From CAJXJP01 sp964022365 (GTDB lineage: Bacteria; Patescibacteriota; Gracilibacteria; BD1-5; UBA6164), in the NCBI GenBank assembly GCA_964022365.1, contig CAXHZN010000009.1:1-60688 (forward strand): 60,688 nt of DNA. Direction: 5' to 3'. A program made the translations under genes and the position numbers. Below, piece after piece: positions 20,192 to 28,220 of this stretch (the first letter of the stretch is position 1; every line of letters starts with the position of its first letter). Under the pieces are notes generated by a model. That model did no database searches. It had not been told where the DNA came from and was given only the letters and a program-made list of their open reading frames with translations.

Positions 20192-20506
20192 TTACATCCA
20201 TTTTTTAGTCCAATCAATCATGGAATCTATATTATAAGTGAAACTTTTTCATTTTTCAGTGAGGCAATATACTGCTTTTAAAGGGGATTTTGAAATAATT
20301 TTTTTCTTCAAAAATCAAAAATCTTGCATTTCTGAAAGTCTGCTTGATAGTATTCTTGGATTAATCATTTCGAGATTTTTTTCTATATCTGTATATGACA
20401 TACATCATTCATTGATTGACTTCATGATTAAAAGTACCCATTTTTTTGTAATAAAACTTAAAAGTGTGTTAATTGGACAGTCATTATAGTTGCATTTTTC
20501 TTTCAT
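20192..20506 (-). CDS. HxlR-family transcriptional regulator
   Basis: The 104 aa winged-helix protein starts MKEKCNYNDCPINTLLSFIT, with the family-typical Cys near the N-terminus, KKWVLLIMKSI, the recognition region INPRILSSRLSEMQDFGFL and the wing KAVYCLTEKG. HxlR/YodB-type regulators sense electrophiles or oxidants by cysteine and repress divergent detoxifying enzymes. Here it is divergent from a nitroreductase, with a palindrome at the nitroreductase start. Cys5 and Cys10 are both near the position of the sensing Cys of the family. TGA codons are read as Gly at three sites. Confidence 0.9.
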
Positions 20507-20572
20507 AATCCTGATAGAATAATTATTTATTACTCTTAATATACGTAAAAATATTTTTTTTTCAATTTTTAC

Positions 20573-20600
20573 TTGAAAAAAAATAGAAAGTATATAAAAT
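20573..20600 (+). promoter_or_regulatory. Promoter of the nitroreductase gene
   Basis: TTGAAA (20573-20578), 16 bp spacer, TAAAAT (20595-20600). The inferred transcription start falls inside the palindrome at 20605-20625. Confidence 0.65.
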
Positions 20601-20604
20601 ACAG

Positions 20605-20625
20605 TTACTATAAAAAGTATAGTAA
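20605..20625. promoter_or_regulatory. Putative HxlR operator
   Basis: TTACTATA (20605-20612) and TATAGTAA (20618-20625) form an 8-base inverted repeat with a 5-base spacer. Its TACT...AGTA outer halves match what I know of YodB-type (HxlR family) boxes. It overlaps the expected start of the nitroreductase transcript, ideal for repression by the divergent regulator. Confidence 0.7.
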
Positions 20626-20644
20626 TTTTTAATATAAATATTGT

Positions 20645-21277
20645 ATGAATAAAATAATAGAAAATCTCAATTGGAGATACGCAACAAAATCATTTGATCC
20701 TTCAAAAAATGTATCAGATGAAGACTTACAAACTATTCTAGAAGCATTCAGACTTTCTGCTTCATCGTTTGGTTTACAACCATGGAAATTATTTGTGGTA
20801 AAATCTCAAGATTTAAAAGAAAAACTTTTACCATTTTCTTGGAATCAAGCACAAGTTACACAAGCTCCATATCATTTAGTTTTTGCTAGAAATACAGTAG
20901 ATTGAAACACATTAGTAAATGAATTTATTCAGGATACTGCTGATACTAGAGGAGTTGATTTAGAAACACTTCAAGGGTATAAAGATATGATGTTAAATTT
21001 CTTAGCAAATATGTCAGAAGAACAAAAAACTGTTTGGGCAAATAAACAAGTTTATATAGCTTTAGGAAGTTTAATGACTATTTTAGCTGAAATGAGAATT
21101 GATAGTTGTGCTATGGAAGGTATCTCTCCAGCTGATTATGATGAAGTTTTAGGATTAAAAGATAAATGATTTGCTTCAGTTGTTGCTCTTCCAATCGGTT
21201 ATAGAGCAGAGGATGATAAATATTCATCTTTAGAAAAAGTAAGATTTCCAATAGAAAAAGTTACAGAAATTTTATAA
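20645..21277 (+). CDS. Nitroreductase-family NAD(P)H oxidoreductase
   Basis: The 210 aa FMN-dependent protein has the N-terminal NWRYATKSFDPSKNV, the substrate-side SASSFGLQPWKLFVV motif and the C-terminal GFASVVALPIGYRAEDDKYS, typical of the NfsB/NfnB-like branch that reduces quinones and nitro compounds. Only two TGA Gly codons are present. It is divergent from the HxlR regulator and has a promoter with a palindrome at the start site, so expression is likely induced by electrophile or oxidative stress. A terminator follows. Confidence 0.93.
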
Positions 21278-21286
21278 TATTCGCCT

Positions 21287-21319
21287 AAAAAAAGAGTAAA
21301 ATATTTTTACTCTTTTTTT
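21287..21319 (+). terminator. Terminator of the nitroreductase gene
   Basis: AAAAAAAGAGTAAAA and TTTTACTCTTTTTTT around a 2-3 base loop. Confidence 0.8.
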
Positions 21320-21388
21320 GTTCAATAAATTAATACAATATCACTGATTAATTTATATTTGTAGCCAAAAAAATAATTATTTTTTTGC

Positions 21389-21416
21389 TTGACGAATACA
21401 AAAATCTTTGTATATT
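21389..21416 (+). promoter_or_regulatory. Promoter of the TGA-free gene pair
   Basis: TTGACG (21389-21394), 16 bp spacer, TATATT (21411-21416). Between it and the gene lies the stem-like CTAATTCTGGGAAATTAG (about 21434-21451). Confidence 0.55.
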
Positions 21417-21486
21417 ACTGCTCGCTGATTTTCTAATTCTGGGAAATTAGTGTTTTGAATAAAATCCTTATAAAAAGGATCATAAA

Positions 21487-22056
21487 ATGGAGAAAATAAG
21501 CAATAAAGTGACTATTACATTAAATCTAAAAGACTTAGGTTGGATAGGTTTAGTTATTGTACTTATTCACTGGTTTTACCCACAAAAATCAAGTACGATT
21601 ATCAACAATTTAGGTGGTAACACGTATAATACTTATAATCTTTCTTATGGTTCGGCTAAACAATTACCGAGCTTTAATGAAAGTGCAAAGATTACACGAA
21701 AAAAACCTGAAAAAGAAGATGATAAGAAAGATACATTGTGCTATGGAGCCAATTGCAAAGATGAAGATGATGATACTGGAGTAGAACCTATAGAACCACC
21801 GACAATAGTAGATGGTCCTAAAGATGAAACTCGCGATGAAGTGGGGACACCTAATCACAGTGAAATATCTGATTCAAAACCCGTGACTACTGGAGAAGAT
21901 TCGGTCGTAGATGAAACAGAGGATAAAATGCCGGTGGTTACGACCCCCGACAATAATACCAATGTTTCTGAAGATGACTTAATACCAGAAGTCATAGACC
22001 CAAATGATGGCAAGCTACGTGCTAAAGTCGTCGTTAATCTCAATATAAAACAGTAG
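21487..22056 (+). CDS. Membrane-anchored acidic protein, probably acquired (189 aa)
   Basis: I do not recognise it. After a short polar start there is one hydrophobic segment (about residues 18-30, WIGLVIVLIHW), then NNLGGNTYNTYNLSYGSAKQ, a long acidic, low-complexity region (about 65-170) with a CYGANC motif, and a short C-terminal strand RAKVVVNLNIKQ. It has no TGA codon, stops with TAG, uses GGT/GGA for Gly and CGN for some Arg, and has a clear Shine-Dalgarno (AAGGATCATAAAATG), unlike its neighbours. This indicates an origin outside the recoded lineage. It forms a pair with the gene at 22061. Confidence 0.75.
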   Translation: MEKISNKVTITLNLKDLGWIGLVIVLIHWFYPQKSSTIINNLGGNTYNTYNLSYGSAKQLPSFNESAKITRKKPEKEDDKKDTLCYGANCKDEDDDTGVEPIEPPTIVDGPKDETRDEVGTPNHSEISDSKPVTTGEDSVVDETEDKMPVVTTPDNNTNVSEDDLIPEVIDPNDGKLRAKVVVNLNIKQ

Positions 22057-22060
22057 GAAA

Positions 22061-23053
22061 ATGTACATGAAAATGTTACAAAAAACTTTAAGCTGTGCAG
22101 CATTTTTGCTTGCATCGTTTGTTCATGCTGATGAAGCATCTGTAGTCGTAGATCTCGAAGGTCCTTTCACGGTTCATGGTCAGCAAGTAAAGGGTGTCTG
22201 GAAAGATAACTTAAAAACTTGTGGAGTATTTGTCGATGGAAAAGAAAAACCTTTAGGTGTAGGATTAAATGAAATACCAATGAATGTCGAAGTAGGTGAA
22301 CGTACCTTTATAGCTCGATGTTATGGTCCTGCAATAGTAGGAAGTGAGGGAAATCTATCAGATAGACAGAAGTTGTTTGAAAGCTACGATTTTGTAGCTA
22401 AAACCAATGCAACTGCTCAAACTATTTATCTTGATAGAATAAATTACGTTACGCTAACTATGGTAATGGTAAAAAATCCCACTGTAGAAATGTTTGTTAA
22501 TTCAGCAGAAATTGTTGAGTCGTCAGACTATACTCTTATTCTTCGTGATAAAAGTGAATTACAGGTAACACTGGGTGAACGTAAGCAAATTCAGTTGAAT
22601 TGGCATTATGATAATCCACCAATTGGTATGAAAAAAGATGATATATATCTTGGTAAGTTAGTATATGAGCGTTATTTTTTCTCGCTCATGCCGACTATCC
22701 AAGTTACTCTTGAAGCAACTCAACCAGATGTCAATATGAATCTAGAGTTTAGGCAAACAACAGCGCTGTTTGATGAGAATAAGGGTCTGTTAATCGATGA
22801 GTTTCCAACTGAAGTTCAAACATTCAAAGTGTATTCGGTAAATCCGGCAAGCTATGAAGTTTTACTTCAAAATGAAGATGGGAGTAAATTAGATATAAGT
22901 GGAACTATTTATACTTCTGATACAAACTTTGGTTTTGTTTCAGGAGATACAGTATATTTAGAAGACAACATAACTATTTCTATCGACTGGTCGCAAATCG
23001 ATACTCAAGGTAAAGTATTCCGTATAATTTTACAAGAAGTCGAAGGCTTTTAG
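22061..23053 (+). CDS. Exported hypothetical protein, probably acquired (330 aa)
   Basis: The family is not recognised. The signal peptide (KTLSCAAFLLASFVHADEA) predicts cleavage after HA. The mature protein looks like beta domains (VDLEGPFTVHGQQVKGVW, RINYVTLTMVMVKNPTVEMF, FIISI-like end). It has two Cys near residues 51 and 84. There is no TGA codon in 330 codons, the stop is TAG, and six of nine Arg codons are CGN, against mostly AGA elsewhere. It begins 4 bp after the upstream stop with TAGGAAA before the ATG; the second ATG (22067) has better spacing to the AGGA. It probably works together with the 21487 product at the envelope. Confidence 0.75.
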   Translation: MYMKMLQKTLSCAAFLLASFVHADEASVVVDLEGPFTVHGQQVKGVWKDNLKTCGVFVDGKEKPLGVGLNEIPMNVEVGERTFIARCYGPAIVGSEGNLSDRQKLFESYDFVAKTNATAQTIYLDRINYVTLTMVMVKNPTVEMFVNSAEIVESSDYTLILRDKSELQVTLGERKQIQLNWHYDNPPIGMKKDDIYLGKLVYERYFFSLMPTIQVTLEATQPDVNMNLEFRQTTALFDENKGLLIDEFPTEVQTFKVYSVNPASYEVLLQNEDGSKLDISGTIYTSDTNFGFVSGDTVYLEDNITISIDWSQIDTQGKVFRIILQEVEGF

Positions 23054-23085
23054 TTTAATTGAAATATCTTAACTAAGAGGGAAAA

Positions 23086-23115
23086 GGTGGAGTTTTATAC
23101 TCCACCTATTTTTTA
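23086..23115 (+). terminator. Terminator of the TGA-free pair
   Basis: GGTGGAGT (23086-23093) pairs with ACTCCACC (23099-23106), followed by TATTTTTTAT. Confidence 0.85.
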
Positions 23116-23125
23116 TGAAAAAAAA

Positions 23126-23153
23126 TTGAAAAAACCAAAAAAAATCTTATAAT
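23126..23153 (+). promoter_or_regulatory. Promoter of the 23200 lipoprotein
   Basis: TTGAAA (23126-23131), 16 bp spacer, perfect TATAAT (23148-23153). Confidence 0.65.
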
Positions 23154-23199
23154 ATATACATATAAATTATAAAAATAATGTATGAATAAAGGAGTTGAA

Positions 23200-24144
23200 A
23201 TGGCAAGTACTACTTGTGATTTTCAAGAATCAAATATAAATCAAAAAAAATCAAAACTTCATGCTGCTACTCAAGCTGCATTAGCATTTTTTCTTGCGTC
23301 TTGTAGTAGTATTACATGAAATAAAAATCAAGAAATATCTCATGAACAATATCAAGTCAATCAAGAATATACTCAAATTCAAACAACTTCACTAGATAAA
23401 AAAATAGATACAACTATTATTCAACCTGAAATTCAAAAAACTCATTGATATTCAGTAGAATATTTTTATGATGTGAATAAAGGAGGTGCTTCGATTCATC
23501 ACGATGGTGAAAAATATATTGTATCAATTAATCAATATGCTCTTGAAGCTATAGCTCAGGACTATAATATAGATGAAAGAATAGTGGAAAACACATACTT
23601 AAGCAATGAAATATGATCTTGAGCATTTGCAAATTATTTTTCAAAACAATCAAATAGTGTTATTTTTGATATACACATTTGAGAACTTGCTTGAGATTTA
23701 AATACAGGAAAACAAGTTATCTGAAATATAGAAAAATTTCAAAATAATGATTATAATTATGCTGAAATCACAGATAAAGTAAATCAAATGAAATCTCTAC
23801 TTGTCTTATTAAAATTTAAACAACAAGACATAGATAAACATGATTATTATGGAATATCTCTAGAATCTTTACAAAATAACTTTAAAAAAGTTTTTTGAGC
23901 TAAAATGTCAGTAGAAAATTTAGACGAAATCATTTCTCATATTTCTTATTTAAATACTCAAGACCAAGTAGCTATATTATGACAATTAAAAGAAATGTAT
24001 ACTTGAATTGAATCTGATTTATCTAAACAACTTAGTTTATATGCAAACGAAGAACAAATTAAAAACTATCTTGCATTAAATCCAAATACATTTATGAAAA
24101 ACATTGCAGAGTTAGATAATCAAAATCTTATCGCAAAAAATTAA
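23200..24144 (+). CDS. Putative lipoprotein (314 aa)
   Basis: The function is unknown. A hydrophobic stretch ending FFLASCSS (lipobox-like, Cys near residue 36) follows an unusually long polar N-terminal region; the ATG at 23200 is chosen because GGAG lies 6-9 bases upstream, although an in-frame ATG at 23182 exists. The mature part is Gln/Asn/Ile-rich, with ANYFSKQSNSVIFDIHIGELAG and a helical C-terminal half. Many TGA Gly codons confirm that it is native, unlike the pair just upstream. A terminator follows. Confidence 0.7.
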
Positions 24145-24176
24145 AAACAGTTTTATCTTATATAGAACTGTTTTTA
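24143..24176 (+). terminator. Terminator of the lipoprotein gene
   Basis: AAAAACAGTT and AACTGTTTTT around a 13-base loop. Confidence 0.7.
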
Positions 24177-24268
24177 ATTTATTTTGTCAAAGCATTTTAT
24201 TGTAAAAATATTGTAAAATAGGTAAAAGTAAGTAAAAAATATCACACTTTATTAAAATAATTAAAAAT

Positions 24269-25786
24269 ATGATCGTAAACAAAAAGGGGTTTACATTAGT
24301 CGAACTCATAGTTACTGTAACTATTTTAGCAGTTTTGGCTACCGTTTGATTTATTAGTTACGCATGATATGCAGCTCAAGCAAGAGATTCTACTCGTTTG
24401 GCTGGAATTTCTATGATGCAAAAAGCTATTGAAATAAATTCTATGAAAAGTTCTCAATCAGTTATGCCAGATGATGTTGTAGAAATAAAAATAGGTTCAA
24501 ACCTGGTATGATATCAGTGAGAAGCATGACAATGAGTGATGAATCAAATTAATTTTTCTAATGGTTGAGTAGATCCAAAATATGGAGATTATTACACATA
24601 TTTTTTATCAGCGAATCAAGCAAATTCTCAAATTTTAACATATTTAGAAACAAATACATATGCAAATGAAAATATAGCAAACCTATCAAACCAGTCATTT
24701 GCAAATTATGATTATTTTAAAAGATTCCCATATTATAAATGAAGTGGTTTATGATTAATTATTGATGAAGATAAACAACCAATAAATAAACTTGAAAATG
24801 TTATGAGCGATGGTGAATTTGATATGTTTACTGTTGAAAATGCTCCTAAAGAAATAACGGCCTTATTTAACAATAAACAAAACTTTCAAAATAAATCTTT
24901 GTTTATAGGTGGGCAAATAGAATCAAGAAATAGAAAAAATAAAAAATTATCTCCTGATCAATGTCCTGAAAATTTTATTTTAGTACCATGAAATTTAGAA
25001 CTCTGACAAACAGATTTTTGTATAGGAAAATATGAAGCATCTCAAAATGGGAGTTCAGAAAATAATCCTTTTCTGACATCTTCCGGAAATACACCAATTA
25101 CAGGTATGGTTGCAAACTCACAAGCATTAGAACTTTGTGAATGAAATGGAAAATGATATCATACTATGACATTTAATGAATGGAGGACGATCGCGAGAAA
25201 TATAGAAATTCAAGCAGAAAATTGGTCTAGCTGAACTGTGTGAGAATGATTCATAAAATGATGAAATAATGGCTCTACTCTTACATGATTTAATGCATGA
25301 CGAGCTATAGCTTGATGACCAAGTTGAAATACTCAAGAAGATCAATTACGTCAACTTCAACTTTCTAATGGAGAGATTATTTGGGATTTTATATGAAATG
25401 TTCGGGAAATTACTCAGCATATGAATTTGACTAATATGAATGGAAATAATTTGAATCCTTTTTATACATATGATCATAGAAAATATCAAACTGTTTACGA
25501 TAATATATTCATAGAGGGTTTAAACAAGTGAGATAAAGTTAGCTGGTGAAATATTACTGATATGAATTATAAAAATAACTATGGCCCAACTACCTCTTAT
25601 GAAATTTCAACTTGAGTAGGAATGCTCTATTATCCTTGAAGTGATGATATTAGATATTTTTTAACTTGATGAGATTACAATGTCTCATCTTCAACAGAAT
25701 ATGAAAATGGATTGTTTTCAATATGACATTTAGATAGTACTTGATACCCTACAGTTTGAACTCGTTGTGCATATATTCCGAATTAA
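24269..25786 (+). CDS. Type IV pilin-like protein fused to an FGE/SUMF1-like domain (505 aa)
   Basis: The N-terminus is a class III prepilin signal: NKKGFTLVELIVTVTILAVL, with cleavage expected after Gly7 and Glu at mature position 5. After a pilin-like region (to about residue 230) a formylglycine-generating-enzyme-like domain follows: FILVPGNLELGQTDFCIGKYEAS, ITGMVANSQALELC, MTFNEWRTIARNIE, QLQLSNGEIIWDFIGNVxEIT and a C-terminal TVGTRCAYIPN. The family motif is GNVWEW; here the Trp position (25399-25401) is a CGG codon. Such pilin/FGE fusions probably form a tip or minor pilus subunit with a lectin-like fold rather than an enzyme (inference). More than thirty TGA Gly codons occur. Confidence 0.88.
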
Positions 25787-25817
25787 AAAAATAACTTTTA
25801 AAAAAGTTATTTTTTTA
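25785..25817 (+). terminator. Terminator of the pilin/FGE gene
   Basis: AAAAAATAACTTT and AAAGTTATTTTTTT around a short loop. Confidence 0.8.
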
Positions 25818-25835
25818 ATTCTAAAATTTTTACAA

Positions 25836-25861
25836 TAAAAAAACCAGTCACATGACTGGTT
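25836..25861 (-). terminator. Terminator of the photolyase transcript
   Basis: AACCAGTCA (25842-25850) and TGACTGGTT (25853-25861); in minus-strand sense it is followed by T7. It lies 169 bp beyond the photolyase stop codon. Confidence 0.8.
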
Positions 25862-26029
25862 AATATTTGAATGAAGCAAGAGTATGCTTTTTTTTATGCT
25901 GCATTGGATGGGTGCAACAGCATACTCTACTACATTTAAAAATGGAGCTTATAACACAAAGCAACAGTAGGGAAGCTTTGGTTGTAAGTGCTATTATTAT
26001 ATCTAAAAATAAAATTTATCAAGTCTTTT
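25862..26029. other. Structured non-coding stretch between pilin/FGE and photolyase genes
   Basis: No convincing gene is seen. Inverted repeats are nested: AGAGTATGC (25879-25887) with GCATACTCT (25920-25928), and inside them ATGCTG (25897-25902) with CAGCAT (25918-25923), which compete for the same bases. In minus sense this is the long 3' untranslated part of the photolyase transcript. It could be a regulatory or remnant element. Confidence 0.4.
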
Positions 26030-27493
26030 TTAGTCTTTTTGTATCATTTTTTTTATTTTTTCTATATCTACTTTTTCTAAATTTTTTAAAACAAAACTTT
26101 GTCTCGTTTTTCAAAAAGTATCTTTTTGTTCATCAACAAAATTCCAATATAAATAATTAAAACTACACGAATCTGCATTATATTTTTCTTTTACATTGTA
26201 TTCACAATTTTTGCAAAAATCTGACATTTTATTTATATAATTTCAAGAAGAAATATACGGTTTTGTAGCGAGTTTTCAGCCATCTGCATATTGGCTCATT
26301 GATATAACGTTGGGAGTTACTACCCATTCAAATGCATCTACATATTGTTCAAAATACCAGCGATTTACTTCTTGGGGATCAAAGTTTTTTAAAAGACTAA
26401 AGTTTCAAATAATCATTAAACGTTCAATATGATGTCCATAATTATTTTGTAATACTCTTGAAATACTTTGTTTTACACAGTTTTCTTTTATTTGCTCTAA
26501 ATTTTTTCACCAGAAATAATCAGGTATTTTTTTTGTAAAATTAAAATAATTTTGAGAATAAATATCATCTTTATAAAAATGGAAAAAATGAAACATATAT
26601 TCTCTCCAACCTAAAACTTGTCTAATAAATCATTCTTTATTATTCATTTGTGTATCTTGCCTTGAAATAGTTTTTACCACTTCCTGTGGAGAAAGAAGTC
26701 AAAAATTTATTGCTTGAGATAACAAAGAATGATGAACAAAATCATCTTTTTGATACATAGCATCTTCAAGTTTTCAAAAATTATCGAGATGATTTTTTAC
26801 AAAATAGTTCAATAGATTTATAGCTTGTTTACGGCAAGTTGGATATCAAAGTGTTTGACTAAAATTATAATACTTTTTTGCTTCTTGGAGTCAGATATCA
26901 TTTTTTTCATCAAAAGAAAATTCCCATGATTTTTCATGATTTTTATCAAATTTTCTATTTTCTCAATCAAAATTCCATTTATCTCACTGAGGATTATTTG
27001 CGTTCATGAGAATATTTTCTTTTTTTCTCATAAATCTATAAAAATTTTCCATAACTGGAGGTTTTTCATATTTTTTTCTAAATTCTTGATGAGTTAAGAA
27101 AAAATTTTTATGATTATTCCAAGAAATTTTTACTCAGAAATTTTTTTCTAATTTTTTTGTGAGTTTCTCTAAGTTTTTCTGTACAAAATCTTCATCAGCT
27201 GTATTAAAAATTATTTCTCAAATATCAGAATTTTCTTTGAGAATTTTCTCAAAAGCTAGATACCAATTTTTAGAAATTTCAAAGTACGCTTTAAAATTTT
27301 TATTTTTTAATTCTTCTACAAAATTATATCCGCAAGCATAATCAAGTACATTTGACCTGATATTTAATTTCAATTCACAATTATTAAAATTAATTTTTCA
27401 GCTGTGATGAATATATAAAAAAACATCTCCCTTATCTGCAGGGAAGAAAGAAGTATTTATTTGATTATAAAGAATGAAATATAATTTTTTCAT
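26030..27493 (-). CDS. FeS-type cryptochrome/photolyase-related protein (DPRP/PhrB-like)
   Basis: The 487 aa protein matches the deoxyribodipyrimidine photolyase-related family (FeS-BCP, the prokaryotic (6-4) photolyases). In order: PPVMENFYRFMRKK, NPQGDKWNFDGENR, RQVLGWREYM, QNNYGHHIERLMIIGNF, the block YVDAFEWVVTPNVISMSQYADGG and SSGNYINKMSDFCKNCEYN. Cysteines in the C-terminal part (CKNC, DSCSFN, with one earlier in YPTCRKQ) fit the four ligands of the [4Fe-4S] cluster. FAD would bind at the conserved helices. It is monocistronic. Glycines are largely TGA. Light-driven repair suggests that the organism sees sunlight. Confidence 0.93.
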
Positions 27494-27540
27494 ACAACAT
27501 GAATATAATAAAATAAGAATTATTCTTATTTTAAACAAAT

Positions 27541-27573
27541 AAAAAAGATATTCAAATATGAATATCTTTTTTT
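27541..27573 (-). terminator. Terminator of rplK
   Basis: AAAAAAGATATTCA and TGAATATCTTTTTTT around a 4-base loop, just beyond the rplK stop. Confidence 0.8.
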
Positions 27574-27579
27574 GATGAA

Positions 27580-28044
27580 TTATGCAACTTTAGCAGCTAC
27601 TTCTTCTTTTGTTAAACCGTCAATTTCAGTTGTAACTCCTGAAGCTCTTGCAGTACCTTGTACAATTTTCATTGCACCAGCTAAATCAATAGCATTAAGA
27701 TCTGGCATTTTTTCTTCAGCAATTTCTTTTACTTGATCAAGAGTTAAGTTCCCAACTTTATCAGTTTGAGGTACTCCAGAACCTTTTTTAAGGTTTAGTT
27801 TATTTTTAATAAGAGTAGACATTGGTGGTTGTTTTACAACAAAATCAAATGTTCTATCTTCATAAACTGTAATGATAACAGGTAATTTAACACCCATTTT
27901 ATCTTTTGTTCTATCGTTGAATTGTGAAGTAAATTCTTGAATAGGTACTCCGTATTGCCCAAGAGCTGGACCAACTGGTGGAGCTGGATTAGCTTGACCA
28001 CCATTAATTTGTAACTTAATATATCCTTTTACATCTTTTGCCAT
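27580..28044 (-). CDS. rplK: Ribosomal protein uL11
   Basis: L11 (154 aa from the ATG at 28044) binds the GTPase-associated centre of 23S rRNA. VKGYIKLQINGGQANPAPPV, GPALGQYGVPIQEF, the linker and the C-terminal QVKEIAEEKMPDLNAIDLAGAMKIVQGTARASG are canonical. An upstream in-frame ATG (28062) would add MSNFRT; I prefer 28044 because L11 normally begins MAKxVxGYIKLQ. It stands alone: the usual partner rplA (uL1) is not adjacent, and rplJ-rplL are about 26 kb away. There are no TGA codons. Confidence 0.96.
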   Translation of the reverse strand: MAKDVKGYIKLQINGGQANPAPPVGPALGQYGVPIQEFTSQFNDRTKDKMGVKLPVIITVYEDRTFDFVVKQPPMSTLIKNKLNLKKGSGVPQTDKVGNLTLDQVKEIAEEKMPDLNAIDLAGAMKIVQGTARASGVTTEIDGLTKEEVAAKVA

Positions 28045-28141
28045 TGTTCGAAAATTAGACAAATAAAATAGCTTGAATTATGTCTCCTTGAATTATTTAT
28101 TCAAAGTCCATAACCACTTTCGTGGATTTAGAAGCCCGAGT

Positions 28142-28169
28142 ATTATATAAAAAAAAGCCAGAAAATCAA
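28142..28169 (-). promoter_or_regulatory. Promoter of rplK, inside a terminator hairpin
   Basis: Minus strand TTGATT (28164-28169), 16 bp spacer, perfect TATAAT (28142-28147). The -35 box and spacer are part of the hairpin 28151-28187 that ends the upstream symporter gene. Confidence 0.6.
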
Positions 28170-28187
28170 GTTTTTCTGGCTTTTTTT
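28151..28187 (-). terminator. Terminator of the symporter gene
   Basis: AAGCCAGAAAA (28155-28165) and TTTTCTGGCTT (28172-28182) with A and T runs on both sides, so bidirectional in form. Confidence 0.8.
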
Positions 28188-28220
28188 TATTTTGATGTGA
28201 AAAAGTTATTTTTTTTGTTT

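Noticed and set aside
25867..26160. Plus-strand reading frame of 97 codons
   Set aside because: Low-complexity Phe/Leu-rich translation, antisense to the end of the photolyase gene and its 3' region; no start signal.
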